Shown here: in pieces, positions 35,191-44,953 of the stretch | Numbering within the stretch: the stretch's first letter is position 1 | Layout: every line of letters starts with the position of its first letter | Assembly: GCF_028330965.1 (NCBI RefSeq) | Contig: NZ_JAQMUB010000052.1 | Location: forward strand, 1-64,000 | DNA: 64,000 nucleotides | DNA from: Oscillatoria sp. CS-180 | GTDB taxonomy: Bacteria; Cyanobacteriota; Cyanobacteriia; Phormidesmidales; Phormidesmidaceae | Direction: 5' to 3' | Translations under genes and position numbers: made by a program | The notes under the pieces: model-generated | The model's database searches: none | Seen by the model: only the letters and a program-made list of their open reading frames with translations | Told to the model about the DNA's origin: nothing

Positions 35191-35826
35191 TTATCCGAAA
35201 TCGTTAGACTGGGTCCGTCGTTTGGCATGAACACTCCGCATGTGTTTCTTGACGGTGTTGATTGTGATGTAGAGCTTCTTGGCAATTTGACTGTAGGTAC
35301 AGCCGTCTTGATAGAGCAACCAGACTTCTCGCTCTCGCGGCGTTAGTCCCCAATCCTGAACTTCGTCGAGGATGATGTCTTGCACCATGTGCTGGCGGTC
35401 TTCCAGGACTATCGAGAGGCAGGGCTTGTCGAAGCCTTCCAACTTGAGCCAGCGGCTACGGATGCGGAGGGCGATCGCCCCTTTTGTGAAAATGTCAAAC
35501 TCAATTGCCCAGTTCTGATTGGGAAACTGATTGCGGCACTGCTGCAAAACCTGAAATATCAGCGAGATTTCCTGCGGCATAGAGGATGAGTCAACAGTAT
35601 CTTCTGCCAGCTTCTCAAGCTGATCTCTCAGACTTTCAGTCGCATAAATGACGTCGCCCTCTTCTGTGATAATGAGGACGCTACCAATATGATTTTCAAG
35701 AGATAAGCCTTCCATCTGCAAAATTTGAGATTGAGTTAACGATCTGGATTGAACGGGTGAGGTCAACAGAGATTTTGAACTCACGGGGGACATGGCTCCC
35801 TGGCAAAGAGATAGTGTGCTCATCAT
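35191..35826 (-). CDS. LuxR-type helix-turn-helix regulator
   Basis: A 211-residue regulator. The N-terminal 40 residues are serine-rich and variable. A PAS-like or cyanobacterial-specific middle domain follows (GSVLIITEEGDVIYATESLR). The C-terminal GerE/LuxR helix-turn-helix is TPREREVWLLYQDGCTYSQI with AKKLYITINTVKKHM. No receiver domain is present. It resembles the cyanobacterial PedR-like or LuxR solo group, but which genes it controls is unknown. Confidence 0.8.
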   Translation of the reverse strand: MMSTLSLCQGAMSPVSSKSLLTSPVQSRSLTQSQILQMEGLSLENHIGSVLIITEEGDVIYATESLRDQLEKLAEDTVDSSSMPQEISLIFQVLQQCRNQFPNQNWAIEFDIFTKGAIALRIRSRWLKLEGFDKPCLSIVLEDRQHMVQDIILDEVQDWGLTPREREVWLLYQDGCTYSQIAKKLYITINTVKKHMRSVHAKRRTQSNDFG

Positions 35827-36319
35827 GATTCACTTAAAAAATAACGTTCAATCGCAGCAGCTTCAGCCTGTGCGATTGAGGCTAGGCAGAGAAAAATCTT
35901 CAAGAAAATGATTTTGAAGTCTCCATCTGAAACTTCAAAAAATCAGGTTTGATTCCAGAAAATTACCAGTTCTTCTTCATATAAATCTCCCGTGGCTTGG
36001 AAGAATTCTGCATACCAGAACGCCTGTGTTGGAAGAAAAAAGAAAAAATTAGATCCTAAAGAGATGAAGTTCAGGTATTAGATGACTTGAACAAATAGAG
36101 TTGAAAATAACTTTACTGAAAACTGCAAGCCGATTTGCACTTTTCTGCCTACAAATATTCAAAATATTTGATAAGCCAATTACTTGCCGTTATACAAAAG
36201 TAAATGTACAGAGATAGAAGCCGTCTTTTACGCAGTACGATTTTTGGGATGATCGGCTTTAAGGGTGTAAGATCATTTCCCTAATTTCCAGATTTTGGAC
36301 TAAAGCATTGTTCCTTGCA

Positions 36320-36393
36320 TTCGCCCCCTAAACCCCCAACTTTGAGGAACTTCGACCTCAGCCCCCAAAGTTTGAAGGGTCAGGGGGGCCAAA
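36320..36393. repeat. C-rich/G-rich inverted repeat element
   Basis: GCCCCCTAAACCCCCAACTTTG on the left pairs imperfectly with GTTTGAAGGGTCAGGGGGGC on the right. It is related to the CCTCATCCCCCAGCCCC type near 2.5 kb. It lies in the long AT-rich spacer 35827-36729, which has no gene that I can support. Confidence 0.55.
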
Positions 36394-36512
36394 GCAGTTA
36401 GCGCAAATTCAACTGCAAGATCTAAATAATCTGGGTCTACAGACCAGGACTCTAGGAAAGAATTTACTGCTAGTTAAGGTGTCATTAGCGCAGCGTAATG
36501 CACCACTTAACC

Positions 36513-36573
36513 AAGACAGATAAGCTTTCCCAGGGTTTTGAATGGTAAGCCTAATTCTGCCGTAGTGTACTAG
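36513..36573. repeat. Dispersed repeat family C, copy 1
   Basis: 61 bp about 82 percent identical to 42114-42174, sharing an exact 18-base tail TCTGCCGTAGTGTACTAG. Both copies lie in long AT-rich spacers. Confidence 0.65.
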
Positions 36574-36729
36574 CAAGTCAGTAACAAAGCATTTTGATTC
36601 CCAGCAACATGCGGTAATCTTGGGAAGCATTAATTGACTAATCGATGCTTAAGAGTACTAGGATATCTGCTGATATGTTTAGTATCCAAGGCATCCGTTA
36701 AATCACAATCAACTAAATTAGCTACACCT

Positions 36730-38544
36730 ATGGCGCTCGTTGTTCAAAAGTTTGGGGGCACATCCGTTGGGTCTGTAGAGCGAATTCAAGCTGTCGCCCA
36801 ACGAGTTATGCAGACCGTTGCGGCTGGTAATCAAGTCGCTGTCGTCGTTTCAGCGATGGGTAAAACCACCGATGGCTTAGTTAAGCTGGCCAATCAAATT
36901 TCGGAAACGCCTAGTCGGCGCGAAATGGATATGCTGCTATCCACTGGGGAACAGGTCTCCATTGCGCTGCTAAGCATGGCGCTTCAGGCTGCAGGACAAG
37001 ACGCCCTTTCTCTGACCGGTGCCCAGGTAGGAATTGTGACTGAGGCGGACCATACCCGCGCTCGTATCCTCAATATTCGTACTGAGCGCATTCAACGTCA
37101 TCTAAACGATGGCAAGGTGGTAGTGGTTGCAGGTTTTCAGGGCATTAGCCAGCGGATCGATATTGATTTTGAAATCACAACGTTGGGACGAGGTGGATCA
37201 GATACCTCAGCTGTGGCCTTGGCAGCGGCTCTGGGAGCTGACAAATGTGAAATTTACACGGATGTCCCCGGCATTCTGACCACGGATCCGCGCTTAGTTC
37301 CGGAGGCGCACCTGATTAAGGCCATTACTTGTGATGAGATGTTGGAACTGGCTAGTTTGGGGGCTAAGGTTCTGCATCCCCGTGCCGTAGAAATTGCCCG
37401 CAATTACGGCATTCCCTTGGTCGTTCGCTCTAGCTGGGTGGCAGATCCGGGAACCCATGTAGTAGCACCGTCTCGTCAGCCGAAATCGTTAGAGGGCTTG
37501 GAACTGGTCCATCCGGTCGATGCGATTGAATTTGATCTGGACCAGGCCAAGGTCGCACTCTTGCGGATTCCCGATCGCCCCGGCATTGCCGCTCGTTTGT
37601 TTGGAGAACTTGCTGACCAGGATTTGAATGTAGACCTGGTTATTCAGTCTATCCATGAGGGCAACACGAATGACATTGCTTTCACAGTCCTGGAAGCGAA
37701 CTTTGCCAAAGCCGAAGCGGTTGCCGCTGCGATCGCTCCTGTCCTCAGAGGCGACACAGCTGACTCGTCTCAAGCAGAGGTTTTTGTCGATAGGCAGGTC
37801 GCCAAAATTAGTATCGCCGGGGCCGGCATGATTGGACGTCCAGGCGTAGCAGCCCAGATGTTCTCAACCTTGGCAGAGGCCGCTGTCAATATTCAGATGA
37901 TTTCCACATCTGAAGTGAAGGTGAGCTGCACCATCGATAGTAGCGATTGCGATCGCGCCATCAGTGCGCTCTGTAATGCTTTTCAAGTAACTTGCTCTCC
38001 CTTGCGAGATGCCAGCCAAAAGTCTCTAAGTCCTGTTCCAGAAGTTCGTGGGGCAGCTTTGGATCAGAAGCAGGCTCAAATCGCTATTCGGCATGTTCCT
38101 GATAGACCCGGTATGGCTGCTCGTATTTTTGCTTTATTAGCAAAAGCAGGCATCAGCGTTGACATGATTATCCAATCGCAGCGCTGTCGCATGATTGGGA
38201 CTGTGGCAACCCGGGATATTGCCTTTACTGTGGCTCAAGCGGAGGCGGCTCAGGCAAAAGCAACCGTTGCCGGAATTGCGGATGAAATGGGATGCGGTGA
38301 CATTGTGGTGAATGATGCGATCGCCAAGGTCAGCGTCGTCGGGATTGGCATGATCAACACTCCAGGGGTAGCTGCCCGTATGTTTGAAGCCTTAGCACAG
38401 CAGCGGATCAACATTCAGATGATTGCCACCTCGGAAATCAAGATCAGTTGCTTGGTGGCTGAAGATGATGGCGTTCGCGCTCTCAAAGCGGTTCATGATG
38501 CATTCAAGCTGTATGGCACTGAGAAGGTGGTCGTACCGGCTTAA
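36730..38544 (+). CDS. lysC: Aspartate kinase with four ACT-type regulatory units
   Basis: A 604-residue aspartokinase, the first step of Lys, Thr and Met synthesis. The kinase domain has KFGGTSVGS (about residues 6-14), [12 protein letters not shown] and [13 protein letters not shown]. Two ACT pairs follow (from about 265 and 445), each repeating [22 protein letters not shown] and NIQMI(S/A)TSE(V/I)K. The duplication of the ACT pair is usual for cyanobacterial LysC. It starts at the ATG at 36730, as earlier codons do not match the family. Confidence 0.95.
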   Translation: MALVVQKFGGTSVGSVERIQAVAQRVMQTVAAGNQVAVVVSAMGKTTDGLVKLANQISETPSRREMDMLLSTGEQVSIALLSMALQAAGQDALSLTGAQVGIVTEADHTRARILNIRTERIQRHLNDGKVVVVAGFQGISQRIDIDFEITTLGRGGSDTSAVALAAALGADKCEIYTDVPGILTTDPRLVPEAHLIKAITCDEMLELASLGAKVLHPRAVEIARNYGIPLVVRSSWVADPGTHVVAPSRQPKSLEGLELVHPVDAIEFDLDQAKVALLRIPDRPGIAARLFGELADQDLNVDLVIQSIHEGNTNDIAFTVLEANFAKAEAVAAAIAPVLRGDTADSSQAEVFVDRQVAKISIAGAGMIGRPGVAAQMFSTLAEAAVNIQMISTSEVKVSCTIDSSDCDRAISALCNAFQVTCSPLRDASQKSLSPVPEVRGAALDQKQAQIAIRHVPDRPGMAARIFALLAKAGISVDMIIQSQRCRMIGTVATRDIAFTVAQAEAAQAKATVAGIADEMGCGDIVVNDAIAKVSVVGIGMINTPGVAARMFEALAQQRINIQMIATSEIKISCLVAEDDGVRALKAVHDAFKLYGTEKVVVPA

Positions 38545-38681
38545 GCGGATGTGTTGCGCGTAGGGGCGATCGCACTGCTCACAACAATGGCAGCCGGAAA
38601 ACTTTTTGAAGGGTTGGCGGCAATTGTCATAATAGTGTGATACTGTAGATAACCGCGATTGAGTTCACATTCAATCCTTTA

Positions 38682-38753
38682 GGGTCGCTAGCTCAGCGGT
38701 AGAGCACTCGGCTTTTAACCGATTGGTCCTGGGTTCGAATCCCAGGCGACCCA
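38682..38753 (+). tRNA. trnK: tRNA-Lys (anticodon UUU)
   Basis: A 72-base cloverleaf: acceptor GGGTCGC pairs with GCGACCC, D-arm GCTCAGCGGTAGAGC, anticodon loop CTTTTAA with TTT at the centre, and T-arm CTGGGTTCGAATCCCAG. Discriminator base is A; CCA is not encoded. A T-run follows. Confidence 0.96.
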
Positions 38754-39011
38754 TTTTTGAAGAGCCAGTGACAGCCACCCTGAGCAACGTCGGTTCAGGT
38801 TTAAGCAAAACTGTGGTTTTTCTTCCTGCCATCACAATTCACCGTCTCCTGCAGGGGCATATCAGGCTTGACCATTCCGCTGTTTCAGGACTAAAGATGC
38901 CAAGACGGAAAGCGTGGTCACTTAAGCGTCCTTGAATCGCGATCGAAAGTCCACAATCACGAATCAGCATGAGTCGTTTGCTCTCGACTCTCGACTTGAC
39001 AAATTCAGGTG

Positions 39012-39029
39012 TTTCGACAATTATCGAAA
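39012..39029. promoter_or_regulatory. Candidate ArsR operator 1
   Basis: TTTCGACAATTATCGAAA is an imperfect palindrome with TTTCGA and CGAAA arms, two bases before the arsR start codon. A similar element precedes arsI. Confidence 0.55.
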
Positions 39030-39030
39030 T

Positions 39031-39414
39031 ATGGAAGCTGAACAATCCACTGAACAATCTATCGCAGTCATTGCTGCCGCTTTTGCCGCGTTGGGACAGC
39101 CCTCCCGACTTAAGATTGTGCGGCTGTTACTGTCAGCCTATCCCAAAGGTTTGCCTGCGGGAGATATCCAAAAAGAACTCGGTATCGCGGCCCCGACGCT
39201 TTCTCATCATCTCGATAAGTTACGTCAGGTGGGCATTGTTGCTGCCATAAAAGAGCGTCAGTGGATCTGGTACAGCGTCCGTTCAGAGTCCTTGAAGCAC
39301 CTCATCGACTTTTTATACGAGGAATGTTGTACCCGTAATCAGGTAATCAATTTAGACAATATGGATTTTGCTGAAACGGATAATAGCGACGACAATCCTG
39401 AATGCTGTCGCTAA
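39031..39414 (+). CDS. ArsR-family arsenical-responsive repressor
   Basis: A 127-residue winged-helix protein with AALGQPSRLKIVRLLL, the recognition stretch AAPTLSHHLDKLRQVGI and an IKERQWIWYSV wing. Thiols for metalloid binding lie at the C-terminus: ECCTRN and the last residues ECCR. It starts at the ATG at 39031, since the upstream in-frame codons run through the candidate operator. It shares that operator type with arsI, so it probably controls both. Confidence 0.85.
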   Translation: MEAEQSTEQSIAVIAAAFAALGQPSRLKIVRLLLSAYPKGLPAGDIQKELGIAAPTLSHHLDKLRQVGIVAAIKERQWIWYSVRSESLKHLIDFLYEECCTRNQVINLDNMDFAETDNSDDNPECCR

Positions 39415-39437
39415 CGCGCCAAAAAAATTTAGCCTTT

Positions 39438-39457
39438 ATTTCGATAATTGCAGAAAT
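39438..39457. promoter_or_regulatory. Candidate ArsR operator 2
   Basis: ATTTCGATAATTGCAGAAAT, close to operator 1 in reverse (ATTTCGATAATTGTCGAAA), lies 16 bases before the arsI start. Confidence 0.55.
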
Positions 39458-39473
39458 ACCAAAGGAATGACTC

Positions 39474-39917
39474 ATGGCTACCTTTAAAACTCACGTTGCC
39501 TTACGAGTAACGGATCTGGATCGTTCCATTGCTTTTTACCGAGCGATGTTTGATGCTCAGCCCGTCAAGCACAAAACGGATTACGCCAAATTTGATCTAG
39601 AGAATCCAGGACTAAATCTAACGTTGAATGTAAGCAACGATATTAATCATCACGGTTCGTTGTCTCATCTGGGGGTTCAGGTTGATAGCTCACAGGCGGT
39701 TAGGGACGCAATTGCTCGCTTCGAGACCGCAGGACTTGCGACATTTGAAGAGCAGAATACCGACTGCTGCTATGCCCTACAAGACAAAGTCTGGGTGACC
39801 GATCCGGATGGTAATCGCTGGGAAATCTTTGTTGTTAAGTTAGCGGACACAACGCCAGAAGACAATCTTTCAGGAGTCGGTGCGGCAGTGCAATCGAAAA
39901 GCGCCTGCTGCGGTTGA
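39474..39917 (+). CDS. arsI: ArsI-type C-As lyase (VOC superfamily)
   Basis: A 147-residue vicinal-oxygen-chelate enzyme. Metal ligands fit H7, H65 and E118. The vicinal cysteines C98-C99 (NTDCCYALQDK) bind trivalent organoarsenicals in ArsI, which breaks the carbon-arsenic bond of methylarsenite and aromatic arsenicals. The C-terminal CCG is a common extra in such proteins. It follows arsR with a short gap and a shared operator type. Confidence 0.9.
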   Translation: MATFKTHVALRVTDLDRSIAFYRAMFDAQPVKHKTDYAKFDLENPGLNLTLNVSNDINHHGSLSHLGVQVDSSQAVRDAIARFETAGLATFEEQNTDCCYALQDKVWVTDPDGNRWEIFVVKLADTTPEDNLSGVGAAVQSKSACCG

Positions 39918-40035
39918 TTTCTGGATTGGAGCGATCCGCCTCAATCCGTTTTAGGGAAACAGGTTTAGGGACACAGGCGACGCATTTAGCGAGTCTTACG
40001 TTAAGGCAACCCGAAGTGCGATCGCCCAAAATACT

Positions 40036-41034
40036 TCAGAGGCTTTCAGGAAACACCTCTGGAGAAAACATCTTCCAGAGTGCCCGATGGTAGGGCTGAT
40101 AGTATTTGATTTGCTCCGGCTCAACGCACTGGATAAAGGCTTTCTCCATCAAGCTGATCATCTGTCGCACTAATTCCCAGTTCACGTTAAAGGTGGGATA
40201 GAGCATGACACAGAGGGGAAACAACTCCTGTGCGATCGCTGAAATATTTCTTTCCAACACCGATGTCCAAAGGTAAATTTGAAACATCTCGACATCACGA
40301 ACACTGGAAATACGAACAGGCTCACTATCAAGCCGACCGCTATAGCAGGTGTAATTGGGATAGAGCTGATTGACCCGCTGCACAATTGAATGAGCGATCG
40401 TAGTGCAATTGGGCAAGAGAGCCTGCACCGTTCTCAGTCGTGGATTGTCATAAGTATAGTTACCAGCAGCCTCATAAGCTCGTTGCAGAGGCATATAGAG
40501 GTGATCGTCGATCACTTTGAAGTATTGTTGAAGCGTTGTCGTTTCTGACTCCGGAGCATTTTTCAATAAAAGCTGACCACAGTAGTGAAACTGCATACTG
40601 ACAAAGCCGATAACTCTGGGATCTACAGCAGTATACTGCCGACGAATATCACCAATATTTTTTGACACCAATACTGAAAAACGTCCTGGTGTCACGTAAT
40701 TTGAATAAGCCGTAATCGTTTTTTCAAAGATTTGATGAATATCCTTTGAAATCTTCCAAGGGTCGATTAAATCTTGGTCAATATCGTGTCTTTCCATCTC
40801 ATCTTTCAGAAGAGATTCTGTTTTATTCCAAGCTTGAGCACTGACCGATCGCAGCTTAGAGGTTAAGCACTGAACAACATCATCCTTACAAGATCGCTCA
40901 TCTCGCTTGGTTAAGGTTTCGTTCCTCGCAGCTACTTTCCCAACATACTTTTTTGCCCATACTTCAGACAAAGAAGGTACGAGAGCTTCAACAGAAACCT
41001 CTGTATCTGAATCTAAAAACGACTGGTAGACCAC
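40036..41034 (-). CDS. Unrecognised 332-aa protein
   Basis: I do not recognise this family. It is a soluble, mainly helical protein with no signal peptide or membrane segment. It has a charged N-terminal half and conserved-looking patches (RRQYTAVDPRVIGFVSMQFH; LFPLCVMLYPTFNVNWELV). Codon use and composition look native. It lies between arsI and a membrane protein gene, with about 240 bases of AT-rich spacer before it. Confidence 0.6.
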   Translation of the reverse strand: MVYQSFLDSDTEVSVEALVPSLSEVWAKKYVGKVAARNETLTKRDERSCKDDVVQCLTSKLRSVSAQAWNKTESLLKDEMERHDIDQDLIDPWKISKDIHQIFEKTITAYSNYVTPGRFSVLVSKNIGDIRRQYTAVDPRVIGFVSMQFHYCGQLLLKNAPESETTTLQQYFKVIDDHLYMPLQRAYEAAGNYTYDNPRLRTVQALLPNCTTIAHSIVQRVNQLYPNYTCYSGRLDSEPVRISSVRDVEMFQIYLWTSVLERNISAIAQELFPLCVMLYPTFNVNWELVRQMISLMEKAFIQCVEPEQIKYYQPYHRALWKMFSPEVFPESL

Positions 41035-41272
41035 GGTAAACTCACTAATTTTGTTTCAGTAAATCAGCTTTTACAAAGCCGGCAGCGAAAATCCATTTGA
41101 ATTTAAAGATCAAGCCAGAAGTTACACAGAGGACATGCGATAACGCTATCTCTGGACATGACAGGTTTTCAGGAAATTGATTTCAGTAGCAACCAACGTA
41201 TTATTTGGAAGATACTTTAATAAAATTTAGTATACCGTATGTGATAAGGCTGTGCATACTGAATGGTCTCCC

Positions 41273-42013
41273 TTAAGACAAGCGATCGCAGACCGCTTGA
41301 AGGCCAGATAGATCAGCGTCTAGGCTCGACCTCCCTTCATATTGAAATGGATTATCTAAATCGCGAATCAGTCTTAAGAGGTAGGCGAATGCGGTAAAGA
41401 GTAGAGAGGATACTACCAGATTTTGTATAAACGATATCGTTTCAACAAGTAATAAAGTGACTGTTGCACCTAGCAAGAAGAACTCTAAGAGAGCATAAGC
41501 AGGCTTTAGGAAATCAGTATCTCGAATCCGGCGAATTTGGTAAACCAGCAGGCGAATCTTGGACTGTTCGCTCTGTATTCGACTGATAACGGGAACATCT
41601 CTAACTTCTAAGATGCCAGTCAATTGGCAAGTAAGCCGTTCTAATGAATGATCGATTGATTCGATGGGCTGACCGTCTTGTAGCCAGGCCAAAATAGCCT
41701 GAGCGATCGCTCTCAACTCTTTTCTCAAAGGTTCAGGCGCATAGTCAGGATACCTATTGGCAACAAGAAGATTGGCGTCTTCGATCGCTTCAATAGCCGT
41801 GGCAAGCTCGATAGGCATATCTGCACTAGACGAGTAATCTCGTAAAGTGCCACTGAGCATAAACGCAATTACGAATGAAGCCGCTGCGAATAAAGTTCCA
41901 GTCAGAGGATCAAACGTCCAAATGTCCCACCCCAGCCAATGAATCAAAAGCTTTATGAGACTGAATGAAGCCGTTAAAGGAAAAATGGTCAATAATAACT
42001 GCCACTTCTTCAC
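41273..42013 (-). CDS. DUF4239-like membrane protein
   Basis: A 246-residue protein with two helices at the N-terminus (about 5-25, 38-58) and two near the C-terminus (about 170-190, 195-215), plus a cytoplasmic helical middle. The ending YLLRLIRDLDNPFQYEG resembles the DUF4239/bestrophin-like family. Function is unknown. Confidence 0.6.
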   Translation of the reverse strand: MKKWQLLLTIFPLTASFSLIKLLIHWLGWDIWTFDPLTGTLFAAASFVIAFMLSGTLRDYSSSADMPIELATAIEAIEDANLLVANRYPDYAPEPLRKELRAIAQAILAWLQDGQPIESIDHSLERLTCQLTGILEVRDVPVISRIQSEQSKIRLLVYQIRRIRDTDFLKPAYALLEFFLLGATVTLLLVETISFIQNLVVSSLLFTAFAYLLRLIRDLDNPFQYEGRSSLDADLSGLQAVCDRLS

Positions 42014-42113
42014 AGTATTTTCAAATTAACAGCCAATAGTTCGCCAACTAGCATCGCTACGCGGAATTCAAAATCTAGAATACTCTGCGAGAAGAGCAAA
42101 GCTCTACAAAACT
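42014..42113. other. Start of AT-rich spacer 42014-42646
   Basis: The 633-base spacer holds repeat C copy 2 and otherwise no supported gene. A 40-codon GTG-initiated frame at 42367-42489 follows AAGAGGAAAA, but it has no recognisable features. Confidence 0.4.
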
Positions 42114-42174
42114 AAGGCAGACAAGCTTCCACAGTGGTTTGAATAGTGAGCATATTTCTGCCGTAGTGTACTAG
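42114..42174. repeat. Dispersed repeat family C, copy 2
   Basis: Second copy of the 61-bp element, about 82 percent identical to 36513-36573 and in the same orientation. Confidence 0.65.
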
Positions 42175-42646
42175 TGCGCTTAACTTTAATAATAAATTCA
42201 ATAATGCGTTAGCGGTAATAATAGAGCGGCAGCAGCACCCAGAACGTTTTTTCAGGGTTTTCCTCATATCTAAAAGCAAAGATGTTTAGAGCTACTTCGA
42301 TATCAGCATTACCAAATTATTGCTGTTATCTATTGCATTGCTCCCCATCAAACATTAAGAGGAAAAGTGAAAAACAGATTGAATGCTGCTGCCGTTGATG
42401 AAACCGAATCAGATGCTAAATCGATATTCAACCTCCTACTTAACGTGACTGTATTTTTGACTTCGGACTCGGAGCTAACTGCTCCTTAATGACTAATATA
42501 AAACGGTTTTTGGCCTCCTGAAGTGGCTGAAACCAAAGTTTATGCTTCGGTTAAGGGATGTCTTTGTTATGTTGAGTTGTATGTGGAACTACTCGCTTAC
42601 TTGAATAAAGCTCTGGGCAAGTAATTTTTGGAGGTTTTCGGCCCAA

Positions 42647-44953
42647 TCAAGCAACGGGTGTCGTGCTTAGGCTGCTGACCTTCGTAAGTAAAAACTCTGG
42701 CTCTAGGGGCAATGTCAGACAATCGTCAATCCCAACAAGGCTGGTTTGAGAGTTTTGGCGAGTGTTCAAAAGAGCGAGAATCTTGACCTTAGACGTTACT
42801 AAAGACTTCCGTAGTGCGCTGACCAATCGTCTCCCATCAATACTGCTCAAGTTCATATCGATTATGACGATGGTTGGTTGTAATAGAGCAACTTGCTCAA
42901 CGACTCGGGATCCTTCAATCATCCAAATCACCTGATAATCGGCTGCTGTGAGCAGATCACAGACGACTCCAGCTATCTCTTCCTGCTCCTCGACCAACAC
43001 AATCCGCCCTACTGCAGGGGCTGTTGTGTCGGGAACATCATCAGGGCTGAGCTGAGTGTTTTGCAAGGAGGGAGAAGGGTTCAACCGTTGAACAGGCACA
43101 CGTACCGTGAAGACAGATCCAACACCAACGCGAGAATTGACCGAAATGGTCCCGCCGTGAAGTTCAACCAGTTGCTTCGTTAGAGCTAGTCCCAAGCCAG
43201 TGCCGGAATACTGCCGCTGGCGACTGGTCTCAAGCTGCTGAAATTTTTCAAAGAGTTGGGGGATTTGCCGTTCTGAAATGCCAATCCCTGTATCTTCCAC
43301 TTGGAAAACCGCCGTTTGCCCATCTCGTTGCACCCGTAAATTAATGGTGCCGCCATCACGGGTGAATTTAATGGCGTTGCTCAGCAGGTTATCAAGAATC
43401 TGCTGAACTCGACGCGGGTCTCCTGTAAATGTCTCCTGCTCTCGGGAGAGCGCGGTTTCAAGATTTAATTCAATTTTGTGATCGCGAGCTGACTGGCGAA
43501 AGGGTTCCAATGCCTGTCGAGCCAAGGTAATCAGCGAAAACGTCCGGACCTCCAAAATGCTGCGGCCTGACTCAATCTTTGACATCTCTAAAATGTCATT
43601 AATAACAGCTAATAAGCGCTCACCGCTATCATGAATCGTTTGAAGGTAGGTGCGCTGACGCGAATTGAGCTCCCCAAAAGACCAGCGCAGTAGAGTGGCT
43701 GACATACCAATAATGCAGGTCAGTGGTGTTCGCAATTCATGGCTCATCGTGGCTAAAAACTCACTTTTCGCCAGATTTGCCGACTGTGCCGCTACCAAAG
43801 CATCTCGCAACGCTTGGGTGCGGTTAACGACACACGCTTCTAAGGAATGGGTCTGTTCCTGAAGCTGAGTGTAGAGGTCTGCTTGTAGTACCGCGATCGC
43901 AATGTGGTCGGCGATGTACTGAAGCAGCGTCATCTCACGAGGTTTCCAATATCGAGGTGACTGACACTGATGGGCAATCAGCAATCCCCATAGCTCCCCC
44001 TGCAATAAAATCGGTGCAATGATTTGGGCCTGGACCTGTACGCTTTGCAGAAATTCCAACAGGCAAGGGGTATCACGATAGTATTCCTGCACGTTGTTAA
44101 CGGCAATGGGAGTAGCTTTCGAGTATTTCTGACGACATTTTGTGTACTCGTTAAAGCAACTTTTTTCTTCGGAATTCATTACAGACTGAATCTGTTGAGA
44201 TGCCAAAGATTCGTAGACGATATCTCCTTGCTTAGCGCTGTCTGGTCGAGAAGACCGAAGCGATTGCAAGTCTAGTGGCAATGACGCCGTTGACTGGAAC
44301 TGATAGATCACCAGCCGATCCGCTGATATGAACTGCCGTGCCTCCTCCACAGTTGTAGACAGAACGGAGTGCAGATCTAGGCTATGACGGATTTTCGTAA
44401 TCACCTGGTTTAACAGCAGGCTTTGCTCAAGCTGTTGATCTAGCGCTTCCCGAAACGTTTCATCGGAAGTCGCAGTAGGCGTGGACTCACGCGATACGGA
44501 TTGTGTGGGTGAATCTTCTGCCGACAGCAAATCCGGCATCAGCGCCATGAATAATTCAGAACACGAATCGTCTGAGCGATCGCTCAACTGTTGGCGGCCA
44601 TAGTTGAGTTGCTTGCGAACCTCATCGGCAACTTCGGCAGTCAAAAGACTGTCAATAATCCGCTTGAGTTTGTGAGGATGAATCATCAACCCAGAAGACA
44701 CCGTTGAGTTGTGGTGGTTGAGGGTCGATTCAACTAGCTTTCCAACCAGTAGGCCCTGCGTTGTCGGGGTCACCAACAAAGCCAGCTCTTGCCAGCCCTG
44801 TCCCTGATCCCAGCCATTGGGTAAGTCGGCCTCGGTCACCCAGACTGCCTCTGGATGACTAGCACCGTTGGAGAGTGATCGCCGCAGCGCTTCATAAGCC
44901 CTGTATGGCAAAAGCCGGTTGGCAAGAGCTGAACTGTCTAGCAATTGAGTCAT
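42647..44953 (-). CDS. GAF hybrid sensor histidine kinase with receiver domain
   Basis: A 768-residue kinase. An N-terminal unassigned region (about 1-165) is followed by a GAF domain (about 185-360), HisKA with His405 (MSHELRTPLTCI), HATPase_c (GTGLGLALTKQL) and a C-terminal receiver domain (IVLVEEQEE ... IIDMNLSSIDG). The GAF has Cys266 (SCF) and Cys297 (TPCLLEFL) where cyanobacteriochromes hold their DXCF and bilin-binding cysteines, though the usual His after the latter is Leu. The receiver's acidic pocket is altered. No partner regulator is adjacent. Confidence 0.85.
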   Translation of the reverse strand: MTQLLDSSALANRLLPYRAYEALRRSLSNGASHPEAVWVTEADLPNGWDQGQGWQELALLVTPTTQGLLVGKLVESTLNHHNSTVSSGLMIHPHKLKRIIDSLLTAEVADEVRKQLNYGRQQLSDRSDDSCSELFMALMPDLLSAEDSPTQSVSRESTPTATSDETFREALDQQLEQSLLLNQVITKIRHSLDLHSVLSTTVEEARQFISADRLVIYQFQSTASLPLDLQSLRSSRPDSAKQGDIVYESLASQQIQSVMNSEEKSCFNEYTKCRQKYSKATPIAVNNVQEYYRDTPCLLEFLQSVQVQAQIIAPILLQGELWGLLIAHQCQSPRYWKPREMTLLQYIADHIAIAVLQADLYTQLQEQTHSLEACVVNRTQALRDALVAAQSANLAKSEFLATMSHELRTPLTCIIGMSATLLRWSFGELNSRQRTYLQTIHDSGERLLAVINDILEMSKIESGRSILEVRTFSLITLARQALEPFRQSARDHKIELNLETALSREQETFTGDPRRVQQILDNLLSNAIKFTRDGGTINLRVQRDGQTAVFQVEDTGIGISERQIPQLFEKFQQLETSRQRQYSGTGLGLALTKQLVELHGGTISVNSRVGVGSVFTVRVPVQRLNPSPSLQNTQLSPDDVPDTTAPAVGRIVLVEEQEEIAGVVCDLLTAADYQVIWMIEGSRVVEQVALLQPTIVIIDMNLSSIDGRRLVSALRKSLVTSKVKILALLNTRQNSQTSLVGIDDCLTLPLEPEFLLTKVSSLSTTPVA

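Noticed and set aside
42367-42489. A 40-codon GTG frame after AAGAGGAAAA
   Set aside because: It has a ribosome-binding-like stretch but no signal, domain or repeat pattern, and lies in a generally AT-rich spacer. Too little support for a gene.
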